A stretch of DNA of 64,000 nucleotides, taken from NCBI GenBank assembly GCA_037176845.1, contig JAYKXP010000019.1:434001-498000 (forward strand), written 5' to 3'. This DNA comes from Paramarasmius palmivorus (taxonomy: Eukaryota; Basidiomycota; Agaricomycetes; Agaricales; Marasmiaceae). The notes under the pieces were generated by a model. It did no database searches. It saw nothing but the letters and a program-made list of their open reading frames with translations, and was not told the origin of the DNA. Positions 11,538 through 23,533 of the stretch are shown one piece after another; within the stretch, counting starts at the first letter, position 1; each line of letters starts with the position of its first letter. The position numbers were made by a program, and so were the translations under genes.

Positions 11538-12276
11538 GGCATTATAAATTAGACGATAGATAATAGCCCGTAAATGTACTTTCATTATTGCTCCTAATTA
11601 AGGAAACTGTGCGCGTGAACGTGGGGAAGCGTCTCTTAAGGCGCTTAATATTCCCTTCTTCCTTGTGCGGCTACCATCATCACCCCAATCCACTCTCTTT
11701 TAAAGTTCGGGCGAAGGTACTTCTATGGAATGATAACGGGTTTCAACAGAATTGACCATGGGAATTCGAAGTTCTCATGCAGATGTAGCAGATGACAGTT
11801 GGTCATTTTTACTAGTGTGTCAGACTCCGGGGTCCTTGGGGCACACTAGAGCTGGATTTGGTTGCTTTTGGAGTCCATATGTGGTGTGTGTTCCATTCGA
11901 TCAGTCATGTAATAGCAGCTGATGATGGAAAATTGGTACGCTTAAGCTTGATAGGCTACGCAAATTTCCAGTCTCCGAGTCCGAATACAAGTCCCCTTCA
12001 AAGTGGACACACTGAGGCCTGAGGCCTGAGAGTTCGTTCCCTTCCTATCAGTCAACGCTCTCTCTCAGTTTCATGTATTGCGAACTAGGATTAACGTTGC
12101 GCTGGCCCTATGTCACCTCATCCACCACATTAACCTCTCTGACACGTCGGTTCGGTTAACATATGATTGGCTACGAAGCCCGGGATATGTATCTCTGCGT
12201 GCTGAGAAGCACCTTTTTGAATTGATCTGGATCGTCTCAATCACGCTTTAGGGAAAGTATTCCCGTGAACTCTCAA
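11538..12276. other. intergenic region before P450-2
   Basis: No gene seen. A short tandem GAGGCCT doublet occurs near 12013-12026. The region probably holds the upstream control sequence of P450-2. Confidence 0.4.
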
Positions 12277-12284
12277 TATAAAAG
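12277..12284 (+). promoter_or_regulatory. TATA box of P450-2
   Basis: TATAAAAG about 45 bp upstream of the P450-2 start codon. Confidence 0.5.
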
Positions 12285-12325
12285 GTGTGAAATGACAGGA
12301 ATACTACTGCCATCACTTTTCACTT

Positions 12326-14705
12326 ATGTTCTGGCTTAGTGCAAACACAGTCATTAGCCTTGCTTGCCTCGGAGTACTCGTCCGGGTGCTGCTGCGCAGA
12401 AGACTTTGGAAACTATCTCGACTTCCTCTGCCCCCTGGCCCGCCCAAACTACCGCTCATTGGCAATTTACTACAACTACCGACATCGCGCGAATGGGAAG
12501 TGTATAAGCAGTGGGATGTGCAATATGGTGCAATGTCCGTTTGTTCTGCTGACAACACTTCGCTCATCGTATAATTATTTTCACAGGCTCTAACTGCGGG
12601 ATCGTGCACTTTGATGCAGCTGGAAAATCTGTCATTGTCATCAATAGCGCAGAAGTCTCTAGGGACTTGCTGGAAAAGCGATCTAGGATATATTCTAGTC
12701 GGTGAGGCAAGCTTCGCAATGCCGCTGTTTCCGGAACTGATCATTTCACAAGACCTTCTACTCCCATGGTTTGCGACTTGATGGGCTGGGATTGGAATTT
12801 TGGGTTCCAACGATACGGTATGTCGAGAATTGGAATTTATTTGTTTGCTCCATTCTCATCATTTTTCAGGGGAAAGATGGTGAGTACAATCTGACGTTCA
12901 ACTTGACTATTGGGCTCACTGCATGACGAGGCGTGCTCACCGACGCGCTTTCTCTCAGAACTTCAATACCAATGCCGCGAAGCTATTCCATCCTCATGAA
13001 TTGCGAGCTACCCGTCAGCTCCTTGTGCGATTCCTCGAAGATTCTGAACAGTTCCGCACGCACTTACGGCAGTGAGAGTCTACCCCCTTCATTCTGATCG
13101 CTTTAGGCACTAATACGGTCCAGTCACGCTGCAGAGATCATCATGTCTACTGCATACGGTATCAACACACAACCTCATGACGATCCATATGTGACTTTGG
13201 CAGAGGAAGCGATAACACCTCTACTCCATGCTCTGGTTCCTGGTTCATTTCTCGTGGTAAGAACCTTCCTGCTGACATATTATACATGACCCTGCTGAAC
13301 ACTGTTTAGGATGCGATGCCTTCTTTAAAGCATGTGCCTTCGTGGATGCCTGGTGCCGGATTCAAGAGGAAAGCACGAGTATCGAAAGAGCTTGCATTGA
13401 GGATGGTGAATGAGCCATTCTTAGCTGGCAAGAAGAAGATGGTCGACATGCCCTCTTCCTCTTTGAATTTATCTAACGCTGAGCCTTTTCTCTAGGACTC
13501 CGGGGAATTCATCCCATCATTCATCTCCACGTCGCTGCAAAAGATTCACGATGACGACGATTCAGTCCGTCAAGAGAAGGAAAGGATCATCCGTGAGGCC
13601 GCCGGGTCTATGTATCTAGGTGCGCCCTGATGGGACCCACGTCGGAGATTCATTGTTAACACAGTTTTTCTAGCCGGGGCTGATACGGTAAGATTGTTTC
13701 CTTGCTACAACCATATCTGTTCCCTAATTGTTTGGTTCGTTTTAGACGGTGGCAGCTATCTGTTCGTTCCTTTACGCCATGGCAATCTCCCCGGAGGCAC
13801 AACGAAAGGCCCAGCAAGAGATTGATCGTGTAGTTCAAGGCAGGCTTCCGACTTTTGATGACGAGAACTCTTTACCATATATCACCGCTGTGGTATGGGA
13901 AAGCCTTCGTTTTCAAAATGTCACGCCTCTCGGTAAGTTCTTTGAATATCCTTCAATGAATGATGCTCACACGTGTCAATGCACAGGCATTCCGCATTTC
14001 ATCGAGATTGAAGATGAATACAAGGGATATAGGATTCCCGCTAATTCTGTGGTAATCAGCAACGTATGGTATGTGGGCAAATCTCTCACACTGATCACTG
14101 AGGTTCATTTCACGTCGAAGGGCTATTCTTCACGACGAGGTCAGTCAACATTGTGATCACATTGTCAATCTGTATTGGTGTTTGATGATACTTGCGCAGA
14201 ATCTGTATCCCGAGCCTTTCGAATTCAATCCCGACAGGTACATCCGAAACGGGAAGATTGACACTACCGTCGAAGAGAATCCTACATTCGCAGCCTTTGG
14301 CTTCGGTCGACGGTACGAAAAGTGTTGCTCGTTATTCATATGCCAACTCGTTCTTTCTCAGAGTATGCCCCGGGCGCCATGTGGCTTACTCGTCAGTATG
14401 GATAGGTCAGTCTTTCGATTGTGTCAGTCGCCCACCCTGACATCGAGGTTTTATTGACAGCAATCGCATCAATCCTTAAAACTTTCGACATAACGAAAGC
14501 CACTGATGAACAAGGACGTATCATCGAACCTGTCTATGAACCTGAGAGTACAATAGTCGCGTGAGTTGGCCAGAGCAATGTGATGTGATGTGAAATCCTG
14601 ACGGATTTCGTCTCCAAAAGCACGCCGAAACCATTCAAATGTTCCATCAAACCAAGGTCGAGAGAGGCGGAGGAGTTGATTATGGCTTCTTCAGGCGAGA
14701 TATGA
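12326..14705 (+). CDS. cytochrome P450 monooxygenase, copy 2 (OrdA-like, microsomal)
   Basis: Paralogue of P450-1, about 520 residues and intact once roughly 14 introns are removed. Order of features: an N-terminal anchor (MFWLSANTVISLACLGVLV), the Pro-rich hinge LPLPPGPPKLPLIGNLL, C-helix W-R-A-H-R after ERW, I-helix AGADT near residue 310, ExxR (ESLR) near 365, the FNPDRY region, and the heme loop FGFGRR-VCPGRH with Cys near 448. The C-terminus KPFKCSIKPRSREAEE aligns with copy 1 (RPFECSIKPRSKEAER). Intron positions match copy 1 except for the extra intron there. Family knowledge: such P450s need NADPH-P450 reductase at the ER; the substrate cannot be predicted. It is divergent to copy 1 with the dead AKR between them. 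Confidence 0.9.
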
Positions 14706-15422
14706 ATGTATCAGGGACTCTCAAGGGTGTTAGAGTCTTTGCGCTATACCACATGTGGATGATAAGGATACAATTCTTTTGAAGCCTCGAGACGTAGTAT
14801 ACCGATACAAAAAAAGATACTGTTAGGATTGAGTACTGTGTTATCACGACCAAGCGATCGGAGAGCGAATTTTGCGATGACATTCGTGAGACGCAATACT
14901 AGAAAAAGGCTGCATCCTTTGAATAATGTAGGGGTCGTTCGAGGCTCAGTTCCTGGAAAATTCGCTGCGACTCTATAGGCACATCACTAGAACGAATTGA
15001 GACGGAAAGAGTCTTTCAGGTTGAGCTATGGAAACAAAAGAGAGATGTATCACGTACCTGAGCATCCAAAACACCCAACTTCGTCTCCTCTTCTCTCAGC
15101 AACTTCCTAAGCTTGAGTCTTCACGAAGGGGACGATACTTGTGACAGTGTTGAGAAGCGTTGAATTGGAATATGGTGATGGTTCAGGACAGTGCTCGCTA
15201 TATCTGACGACTGGAATTTTAACCCGGGTCCCGAGAGTCCGACTTTTCCTCCAACTTCCATGGTCTCGCTTAGCACGCTCATAGGATTCGTGAGTACAAA
15301 AAGATAATACTATATAAATCTACTAATAAACTACTGTCCATGCTTGTATCTGTGTGGGTACATACTCGTGGTCCCAGCAACTCGGCTAGTCATACTACAC
15401 AAACCGAAAAGTACCCAGCTAT
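14706..15422. other. intergenic region
   Basis: Convergent 3' ends of P450-2 and the DUF6699 gene at 15423. Nothing else recognised. Confidence 0.4.
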
Positions 15423-16118
15423 CTACACGCGTAATTCGAGCGTCAATGGAGCATTCTTGCGTGTTCGAATCCCCTTGAAATCATAACCATCCAGATAATC
15501 AATTCGACGAATCGCAGACCTCGTCATTTCTTCCTGTGCTCTGATGGGATCCACTCTCCTCATCTCCCCACAGCGATCTAGAAATGCCCTCTGCACCGCT
15601 TCTCGTCCCCCAGGATGATTTTGCGTGCTCTGAAGGAACTCGGTACTAGTAATAGACTCCGAGAGCTTTTGAAAGACGCATGTCAATACATCGTGCAACG
15701 CAACATATCCCCATTGACCAGCGTGCACGTCGATCACCCAAGGAAAATTGTTGATACAAATCCTCATTACTGTGACTGGGGGCTCAGTCGCCGGTGCCCC
15801 GAGGCATTTCTTCGGTAAGTTGGTCTGACTGCTCCGGAGGTTCCAACTAATGCGATATTGGCTCTGGTATTGCAGATAAGGGCTGATAGTAACGCTCGGA
15901 GAAGCTTGGTACGGGCCAGCCGGTGCGTAAGATGCTGGTGATAGTGGTTGGAGTGGATATGAATGGATTAACGGCGTCGGACGGTTGGTTGCATATCCAG
16001 TGTGTATGGTCTCTTCTTCCTCCTGGAATCGTATTGAAGAAATGTGTGGTGTCGATGCAGACGACTGGTTCATCATGTTACTGCCTCCCTTGAGGTTGGG
16101 GCTTTGATATGGGTACAT
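15423..16118 (-). CDS. DUF6699 protein, gene A of the cluster
   Basis: About 231 residues. The start MYPYQSPNL (16118) is the first ATG; the open frame upstream has only a GTG and probably includes a 5' leader intron (GTGAGA to TTGTAG) ending 2 nt before the ATG. Residues 1-110 are low complexity, rich in Ser, Pro and Tyr. The C-terminal half is a complete single-exon DUF6699 fold: a preceding LGAPATEP segment, INNFPWVIDV, VALHDVLTCVFQKLSESIT, then IRRIDYLDGYDFKGI and a final LTLELRV strand. DUF6699 is a domain of unknown function found mainly in Basidiomycota. The N-terminal SIRF near residue 28 is only a weak version of the RVxF motif seen in the other cluster members. Confidence 0.75.
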   Translation of the reverse strand: MYPYQSPNLKGGSNMMNQSSASTPHISSIRFQEEEETIHTGYATNRPTPLIHSYPLQPLSPASYAPAGPYQASPSVTISPYLQYQSQYRISWNLRSSQTNLPKKCLGAPATEPPVTVMRICINNFPWVIDVHAGQWGYVALHDVLTCVFQKLSESITSTEFLQSTQNHPGGREAVQRAFLDRCGEMRRVDPIRAQEEMTRSAIRRIDYLDGYDFKGIRTRKNAPLTLELRV

Positions 16119-17586
16119 TTCTACAACAAGACATCTTGTAAGCGTCTGTCCATCCAAATAGTCGACTTTTGTCTCACCTCTGTGCTTTGTGGCAGAGGCT
16201 TGTATGAGGCAAGCAGTGGGTGTCCTGGAGAGGGTCAGAAGCGGTCTTGCTCGCTTCAAGGTATGCACATTCTCAATTTATGCACCACTTTACAAGCCTC
16301 TGACTCACGTCTGGATTCCTCAAGAAGTTGTTTATTGCTATAAAAGTTATCGAAGCTACCGCATCAGCTCCCTGACTCAATGATGGCGACGCCTACGCCT
16401 ATTTTGGCACAAAAATAAACAACCTTAATTCAGAACCGCCTGATATCTGACAACGCGCCTCCGAATGTGGGCGTCTAGGGAACACGAGGCTTCGCGTTCA
16501 ACTACTACAATACCTATTATGGTGGGGCGGATCAACAGCAACTATTCTCTCGTCTATGCGGCGGCGCTCTGGACTCATAGTGGGCCCCACAACACCCAGA
16601 AGTAGCAGCATTTGTACTCGGTCTATGCGTCAACTGCATGATGATCAGCTCTTGGCTTTCAACGTGTTGATGTCATAGGCGCGTGTTTTCCGTCCGTTAA
16701 CTTCTCAGAGCCGGAAGTCATGTATCTATATGGGTGGTGGTGGGCGAAGATGGGTGACTCATGGTGCCTGCAGTCTAGGAGCCGAGAGTCAAAATAAGCG
16801 CGTGTCCCTGAGGCGTCACGGTTATCGAGAAGCTATGATGGGTATGCGCATCACACGTTTAGCCTGACGTTTGAGTGGGGCTCTGGGACACAGGGCAACC
16901 TCAGCTTGTATGTTCCGGCACGTACAACATACCAGGCTATTGATTCAAATGACATGACCGTATTTCAAGACAGGGCCACCGTGTTTGTACAGCCTGCCGG
17001 TAATGGCTGCACGGTTGCTTATTCCGAAAAAAGTATTTGGGTATAATATCTTGAACAGCACCGTATATCTGACGACCTCAGATTTCAAGGATATCAGCAA
17101 GATCTTCAGATCTCGTTCAGATCCATGGTTCAAAACAAATGAATTGATCATGGGTCGCGTATTGATAGCGCAATATCAGGTTCAACCTTCACGCCGACGG
17201 AAAGATCCGTATTGTATTGACTGTTGCCATACAGCAACACTATAGATCTTACAGTACTGGGCGATGCAGTGTGGCGAGTGCTCAAGACATTGAACACTTA
17301 TATCGACCTATAACAGAGTCAGGGTGTAGCAAACTAGGCCACACGGAGGAACAGACATGACGCTGAGTGAATTGTTCTAGTACTTTGTGTGTGTTTTTTT
17401 CACACTTCGGGGAAATATTTGAACAGCCTAGGATAAGTGGGGTACGTACTATTGATACATTTGTCCAAAGCCCAGAATCAACCATGTACAGGAACGAGCA
17501 GTCGTGGATTTGCCAGCAAATCTTCGTTTCGGGCGCCCTAATGACCATGACTGTGTTGATTCCACCCAGCCGCTGTCCTAACCACC
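16119..17586. other. gene-poor interval
   Basis: No supported gene over nearly 1.5 kb. Open frames near 16985-17245 (+) and 17282-17548 (-) match no family I recognise and lack clear splice partners. Confidence 0.4.
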
Positions 17587-18000
17587 CTAATCAGCTCGGG
17601 TCACGCCAACTCGAGCTAGTGCCTCGTAGATTCTCATAGTTATAGTGGCAGGAAAGCTGTTAACATTCGACACTTCTTTCTCAGCAAAGGAGTGGTCCTG
17701 TTCTTCTGAATTCTTTATCCGAAAGAGGGCGGTTGGTGGATCGTCAATTTCAAACTCGACAAGATCCCCAGTCTCTGCAAACTGCACCCGTTTGGGGGAT
17801 GCATTCTCCTTTACAGCGATCGTCTCTTCGGGTGCGTGGACCTCAATATCGACTTGCTCCGATTCGCTGAGCTCGTCGTACCGTACGACGCCAGCTTTCG
17901 GATGGTTTCCGCTGATTTCTACGATTTCGTTGCGGGATGCGAAAGTCACATTGCGTTCGGTGGCTTGGGTTCGACTTGAGAGGCGAGGAGAGTGCATCAT
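17587..18000 (-). CDS. short relative of the DUF6699 genes with two RVxF-like motifs, gene B
   Basis: About 137 residues from the MM start at 18000 (upstream frame begins only with TTG). It lacks the DUF6699 fold but resembles the N-terminal halves of the neighbouring genes. It carries two related blocks: RNVTFASRNEIVEI (residues 16-29) and KRVQFAETGDLVEF (70-83), so the pattern R-x-V-x-F-A-x4-[IL]-V-E-[IF] is repeated. Between them is an acidic stretch. A likely leader intron acceptor (TTTATCAG) lies 14 nt before the ATG, the arrangement seen in the other cluster genes. It may be a truncated DUF6699 paralogue or a small regulator in its own right. No membrane or signal segment. Confidence 0.5.
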   Translation of the reverse strand: MMHSPRLSSRTQATERNVTFASRNEIVEISGNHPKAGVVRYDELSESEQVDIEVHAPEETIAVKENASPKRVQFAETGDLVEFEIDDPPTALFRIKNSEEQDHSFAEKEVSNVNSFPATITMRIYEALARVGVTRAD

Positions 18001-20872
18001 AAAAGATCGTGAACTGATAAAGATGTGAGTAATGTTCACACACGAGAGGCGACGGTACTGACTGAAGCAGCTAGCTGCAGGGGTCAACTAGTGACCAAAT
18101 CGGTGGGGGACATTCTGCAAAAACAGCCGCTATTTGTAGGGCTCGAACGACATTCTGAGCTGAGCTCTTAGCTCAAAAGTTGGCAACATGTCTTGCCTAC
18201 AAGCTAGCATAGGAGAGCTCGGGGAAAAGAAAACCAGGTGGGCAGAGCCATCTTACGAGACCGATTCACCAGTAGAGATTTACTTGCTCTTTTCAAGCAT
18301 CATTTTTGAACGTTTCATGTGCCCCATCACGAACCTGTGTTGAAGTTGGACCCACTTCGCTGTTTGGCCTCGTAGCGCGCCTTTCACTACCATTGTCTTG
18401 AAGTTCCCACTGCACCGATGACTACGCTGTTCGGCCCAAGAGTCTGCGTGTCATGCTAAAGCGGTAACTCTGAATGCATGTGGATAGGCGGCGATCAAGT
18501 CAGTTTCGTCTCAAAGCCCGGCTCGAGTGTTTTTGAGATAATATCTCACTTGCGCGGGCTCAGAATCTGATTCTCCTAGCTACCATCGTCTATTGATGCA
18601 ATCGACGGATTTTCCTGTTGGAGTAATGCCACCGCTTTGATTGAGCCAATTAAGAATCAGGATCTCTAGAACCCTCTATAACACCCAACATCGACGTCGA
18701 ATAGCCAGCGATCACCATCGTGTGTGCGACCGATTCAATGGCTGCGGCCGAAACTGTAGCGTGAGCAGTCATTCGTGAGCTGTCATTCGTGCGCCCGGTT
18801 TTGTGATTCGAGCATTCAAGTTACCACGAGAGCAAGGGGAACGAACACATAGTTTGCGTAGATCCGAGATGTAAGCCTTCGCGGAGCCGATAACGTGTGG
18901 AGAACGCATTCCGTTGAATGAGAGAGGAAGAGAAAGCATCGCATTTTATTTTATTGCCACATAAATCTCCAGAAATCTACATGGTAAGTGGCGAGCTGCC
19001 TGAAGTCCGAGATCCAGAAAAAGCAAAAAGAAAAAACAAGTCGTTAGACATGAGACCACTTACATTGTCAAAGGATAAAGCGACAAATCCTGCCAGCCAG
19101 TGCCTCGCAACCATGATCATATTGACAAGCTTATATCAGTCCGGATTGACTTGAAAAGCGAGAATCTTTCGATTGAGAAAAACTTCAAGCGTCACTAGGC
19201 TTGATCCTGAAAATTAAAGAAATGGGAGATAAGAGAAGGCTAATACATAGTAATGGTCAGAAGTTACCATGATGCACCGTTCTAAAAGACGGCTCATCCA
19301 CCACCTGCTTTCCTTCTACCAGGTTTCGAAGATCCCCCAGTTCTGCGGTGTTGATGAAAACTGGGTTGAAGCTCGGGCATGTCGCTGTCAAAGTCGCTGT
19401 TGCGGGAAAAGCTGGGAAAAGAGAGAGGTGTAACAGTCACAGTCACAAAGCTCCCACACGTGCTGGCGCTTGTTGGCGCTTGTCCTTGAACTTCTCAGAC
19501 GGCAACCTCTTCCTTGTCTATTTTCTTGAGGAACGCCGCAGAATCCTTCGGTGGCGATTGGTATGTGGTACTTGTATGTACTCTCTCTAGTCTTGGTGAG
19601 CACTGCACCTTCGTTAATCATTTGCTGCACGAAGTCCTGACGATTTATTGTGCGTCGGAATTCCAATGATTCAGAGCTACCCTTCGAACCGACTCATCAA
19701 TGCTCTATCTTAGCCCGGACACCAATCGAGCGACTGCCGAGAGAACTGGAAAACTATACACTCAGCCAAGTACTTATCTGCTACCGGTATGGTTGGGATC
19801 CTTGCTGACTTGGCACTTCAATAGAAAACCTCGCGGCGTTTGGAAGTTCGGGGGGGCTCTTCGCGAAAGAATCCCAATGAGGCTGTTCAATGAGACTCGG
19901 AAGAGGGGAGCGAAAAATTAAAAGATTCTAGGTGGCCATTCATAAAGTTCCCATTACCTCTCCAGGTCTAACGAATCAACAAGACCGGCAAAATCATTCA
20001 TCCCTGATATGTGAACATACATCTGCGTAGCGGTCAATCACAGTAACTAATTCACGTCTTCCTCTGGCTCCGATAGGTCATGGGATCGCGTTCAAGGTGT
20101 CTCAACCGCTTCCCGAGCCCATATGGCATACGCCTCCAGAGAACCCGTCTCCGTTGATTTCTAATGTTCCAAGAGGACCTACGCGATGCGCGAGCAGCTA
20201 ATAGTACATGCTTGACATCGTCACTAGGGAGGTTACAGATCTTATAGGTGAGTAAGTATGTACAGATTTGGAATTGCTTGCTTCTTCCTTCAAGCTTCGA
20301 TCTCCTTGAATGACAGCACCGCTGAAACACTGACTACATTTGGACAGTGCGAATGATGTACATTGTACAGATGTTTACCATTCCACAAGCCCAGAGTCCT
20401 TGATAATAATGGATTGTGTTCTTGCTCGGTCTGGTAGGTCTGTCCTTTTGTTATCCTTTTGTTCCCTTTATAGCGACTGATGACCATAGGAGAGGAAACA
20501 ACTTAGAGACAGCATCAGAATAAAGCAATGAACCCACGGGGCCCGACAACCATCATCCATCAATTCATCAGCGCTGGTATCGATGGAAGAACTCTCAAAA
20601 CAAGAATCAACAGTGTCATGCGGGAGGCGCGGACAAAGTACATAACGAACGGTAATGCTGGCATATCTGTTGATGCCTCTTCCCCTTCTCCTTGACACCT
20701 CACCGACCTTACCCCTCAGCTGCTTTAGCGGAGTCTCGTCCATTCATGATTGTCTTTATACAGTATTGTACAGGCAGGTAAGTACACTCGTCCTATAATA
20801 AAAATACAATAAAAAATACATTCCATTCATCATCATCCACTAGATCCATTGGCGTTAACCCACATCCATAGG
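18001..20872. other. gene-poor interval
   Basis: About 2.9 kb with no supported gene. Open frames of 60-92 codons on both strands are unrecognised and lack convincing splice partners. A small tandem repeat (GTCATTCGTG twice) occurs near 18766-18791. No TIR element found by eye. Confidence 0.35.
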
Positions 20873-21988
20873 TCAAAATAGCGACAACTTCAACGCCGTG
20901 CACGTCGTCCGAACGTCCAGACATCTAAATCTTCTGAACCGCAAAAAGTCGATGATTCGAACACTGTCACTATCGTCTCTTGTTTCAGCAACTCGCCTCC
21001 TTCTCTCTTCTTCTACTCGCTGCATTTCCACATGAAGCGCTGCGCTTCCGTGTCTCTCCCGGAATTTGTTGTAATGGCTTGAACAATCTACTTCATTAGG
21101 ATGTAGCTGGAAGGATAGGTAGAGCTTTCTCAAGAAGACCTCCACGGTGAGCATCCTTCCATCTTCTGGCTCTAATTTGAGCTCCCATGGAACATGTTCA
21201 CTCTGAATGACCAGTGTCCCTTCCAGAAGCACCGCTGTCTCCTGTAACAAGCCAGGTCTCTCTCTTCGGACGTTCTGGAACATGTATGCAGGGTCCTGAC
21301 CAACATCCCACCCCTTAATGAGTGGAGATACCACGTCTTTCCTCAGGAATTCGTGGATAATCTCTATGGGTAGCCTGATGTCTGTCGCTTGACGGTCACG
21401 ACCACTCGTTATGGCCGCATTTGACACTTGCGTCGTTGAAGTTGTGAGGGGGTTGGTAAAGGAACTGGGGTATTTCAGTGGATTGGGATATTGGTATTGT
21501 AGCGCCTGAGCGCTACTGTAGGCCTGGGCACCGTGATACGGATAAGGTTGTCCGATAGCCTGTGGCCGATGGTGGCGTTGGGCGTCTACTGGTGGGGAAA
21601 GGGGATTGGGATTATGTGGCGAAGGAGCGACTGCAGATTGGTGAGCCTGAGGTCCTCTTTGTGAAGACCATGTGGCGAGATTGGCAGACGATGCTGTGGG
21701 TCGCGGCGGCTGAGCGGTAAGGCTCTCAGCCATGTCGATGGTGGTTTGGGGGAAGGACGAGTGGTAATAGGCCTGGTATGTAGGGGAGAAATCGTCTGAG
21801 ACGTTGGGACTGACGGGGGTCGTCGCGACCCACGGTCCTGTCTCGCGGGGAGCAGTGACATTCTGTCGGTGCTGCTCATCGACGTTGTTCAGGAAGTTGG
21901 CAGGGATTATCATGGTCTGGGTTTCAACGCTGAAGCTGACATGTCTAGGCAGCGACCTTGCCGTTGGACGTGCTTCGGTGTGGGACAT
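20873..21988 (-). CDS. DUF6699 protein, gene C of the cluster
   Basis: About 371 residues if translation starts at MSHTEARPTARSLPRHVSF (21988), the start that aligns with the other cluster genes. The same frame stays open with an ATG back to 22333, but that part looks like leader sequence with an intron (GTGAGA to CCCACAG) ending about 20 nt before 21988. The N-terminal RHVSF is an RVxF-type motif (residues 15-19). Residues 40-230 are Ser/Pro/Tyr/Gln-rich and disordered. The C-terminal part has the DUF6699 pattern: VPWELKLEPEDGRMLTVEVF, LRKLYLSFQLHPNEVD, then VRIIDFLRFRRFRCLDV and a terminal beta strand. Function unknown. Confidence 0.7.
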   Translation of the reverse strand: MSHTEARPTARSLPRHVSFSVETQTMIIPANFLNNVDEQHRQNVTAPRETGPWVATTPVSPNVSDDFSPTYQAYYHSSFPQTTIDMAESLTAQPPRPTASSANLATWSSQRGPQAHQSAVAPSPHNPNPLSPPVDAQRHHRPQAIGQPYPYHGAQAYSSAQALQYQYPNPLKYPSSFTNPLTTSTTQVSNAAITSGRDRQATDIRLPIEIIHEFLRKDVVSPLIKGWDVGQDPAYMFQNVRRERPGLLQETAVLLEGTLVIQSEHVPWELKLEPEDGRMLTVEVFLRKLYLSFQLHPNEVDCSSHYNKFRERHGSAALHVEMQRVEEERRRRVAETRDDSDSVRIIDFLRFRRFRCLDVRTTCTALKLSLF

Positions 21989-23533
21989 GACTTTGGACGT
22001 TGTAGAGCTGTGGGGGGTTTTATCACTGGTCAGTGAGGTCGATGGCCAGTATGAGCGCGATTTCTCACCTTTAATGCAGGTAGACAGTGTCGAAATTGGT
22101 TCTGCAGGTGTTTCAAGATGGAAGTAGAATTCTGGATGAGAGACAATACCACCTGCGATTTCCCATTTAAATCTATGTCGGTTTCCGCCGAGAACTGCCA
22201 CTGCTCCGGATGTCGATATATCTTTTGCGACGCTTTCTGACGATCTCAAGCTCGTACAAAATGCCAGTATTTCACTCGGACGCGATCCGGTCACTTTCCA
22301 GCTCGATGCGAACGATAGGGAGTCAAGAACCATAGTTACACTTCATGAACTGTCGGCGGTAGCTCCGAGAAACTATTGGCATCCTATCACCATCCCTTTA
22401 CTTCGTATGCCTCCATCCTGTGTCCTATGGCTTTCGGCCTCTAAGCTCGATCTAAACATGCAAGTCCTGGAGCGTAAATGGTCTCTGGAGTCGCTGAATG
22501 AAGCTCAGGACACGGCGACCAAAGCGAAATAATCTGTTTTTACCAAATTTGGTACTAGACTTGAATGTATCCTGGCAACTCTCAAGTACAACGCCTTTGG
22601 CTATGCTCACAAGTCTAGAAGATTCGCTCATCACTATGTACGCACGTGTAGTTCACTGAACAATAGACCACTGTTTGCATCTCCGAGGTGAACTTCAAGT
22701 ATGACATGTCCAAACTGGGATCCACAACGTGAAAGAAGCCAAGGTTTAAGCGAGTTGTATGTTGCTATTAGTGAATTCCATTCCCTCGAGCATGCTGCCA
22801 GCGCCGACTCTGCCGCTCTGATTCGTCCTCCTGCCAAGGTAAATAGCCACAATACAAATTGGGTTCGGTACCAATGAATTACTAATTCCAGAACAGCTTG
22901 AAGTTGATAGAAAGAGGCCTCAATAGCGCGGCGTACATTTGTAGAGCCCGTATTTCATGCTTCCTATGAGCACATGGGATTGATTAGATATCTCGATTCT
23001 CGCGTTCGAAGTTGTTCGTTCGCTACTTACCTTGCGATTAAGGCGACATGGTCTAGGTTGTACAATCAGCGTGGTTTGCCTGTGACGCTAGTTAGTCGCC
23101 AGTGTGGTATTTACGAAGGAATGGGAATACTGAGGCAAAACGAAGACGACACAATACTATATGATCGCTTCAAGTAAGTCAAAGCAGGTCCAAGCATGTT
23201 TCTTGATCGGCAATATCACGTATAAGCATTCGTTATCGACGACCTGATTACCGCAATAAGGTAGAACTTTGACACAAAGTATGTAACAGATGCGGTCTCG
23301 TTATCCAAAATAAGCAGGACATAGAATAAATGCCTTCACGAAACTGGCAACTTGCCGCCTCAACCTGCTTTATCATCATAAGTACTATACACGACGTATA
23401 GACAGGAAACTTATCAAACACTAGGGAAGCTATAGACGACATCGATAACAATATGATACAGGTGCATACCGATACAGATAACATAGCGAAAAAAGCAACA
23501 AGGAAGCGCAAACACAGAGAAACTTGAAACAAC
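21989..23533. other. interval between DUF6699 genes C and D
   Basis: Contains the probable leader of gene C (to about 22333). Beyond it, open frames of 60-94 codons are unrecognised. No other feature supported. Confidence 0.4.

Noticed and set aside
22000..22333. Extending DUF6699 gene C to the ATG at 22333.
   Set aside because: The paralogues start at the position of 21988, and the extra part carries intron-like borders and no family similarity. It cannot be fully excluded.
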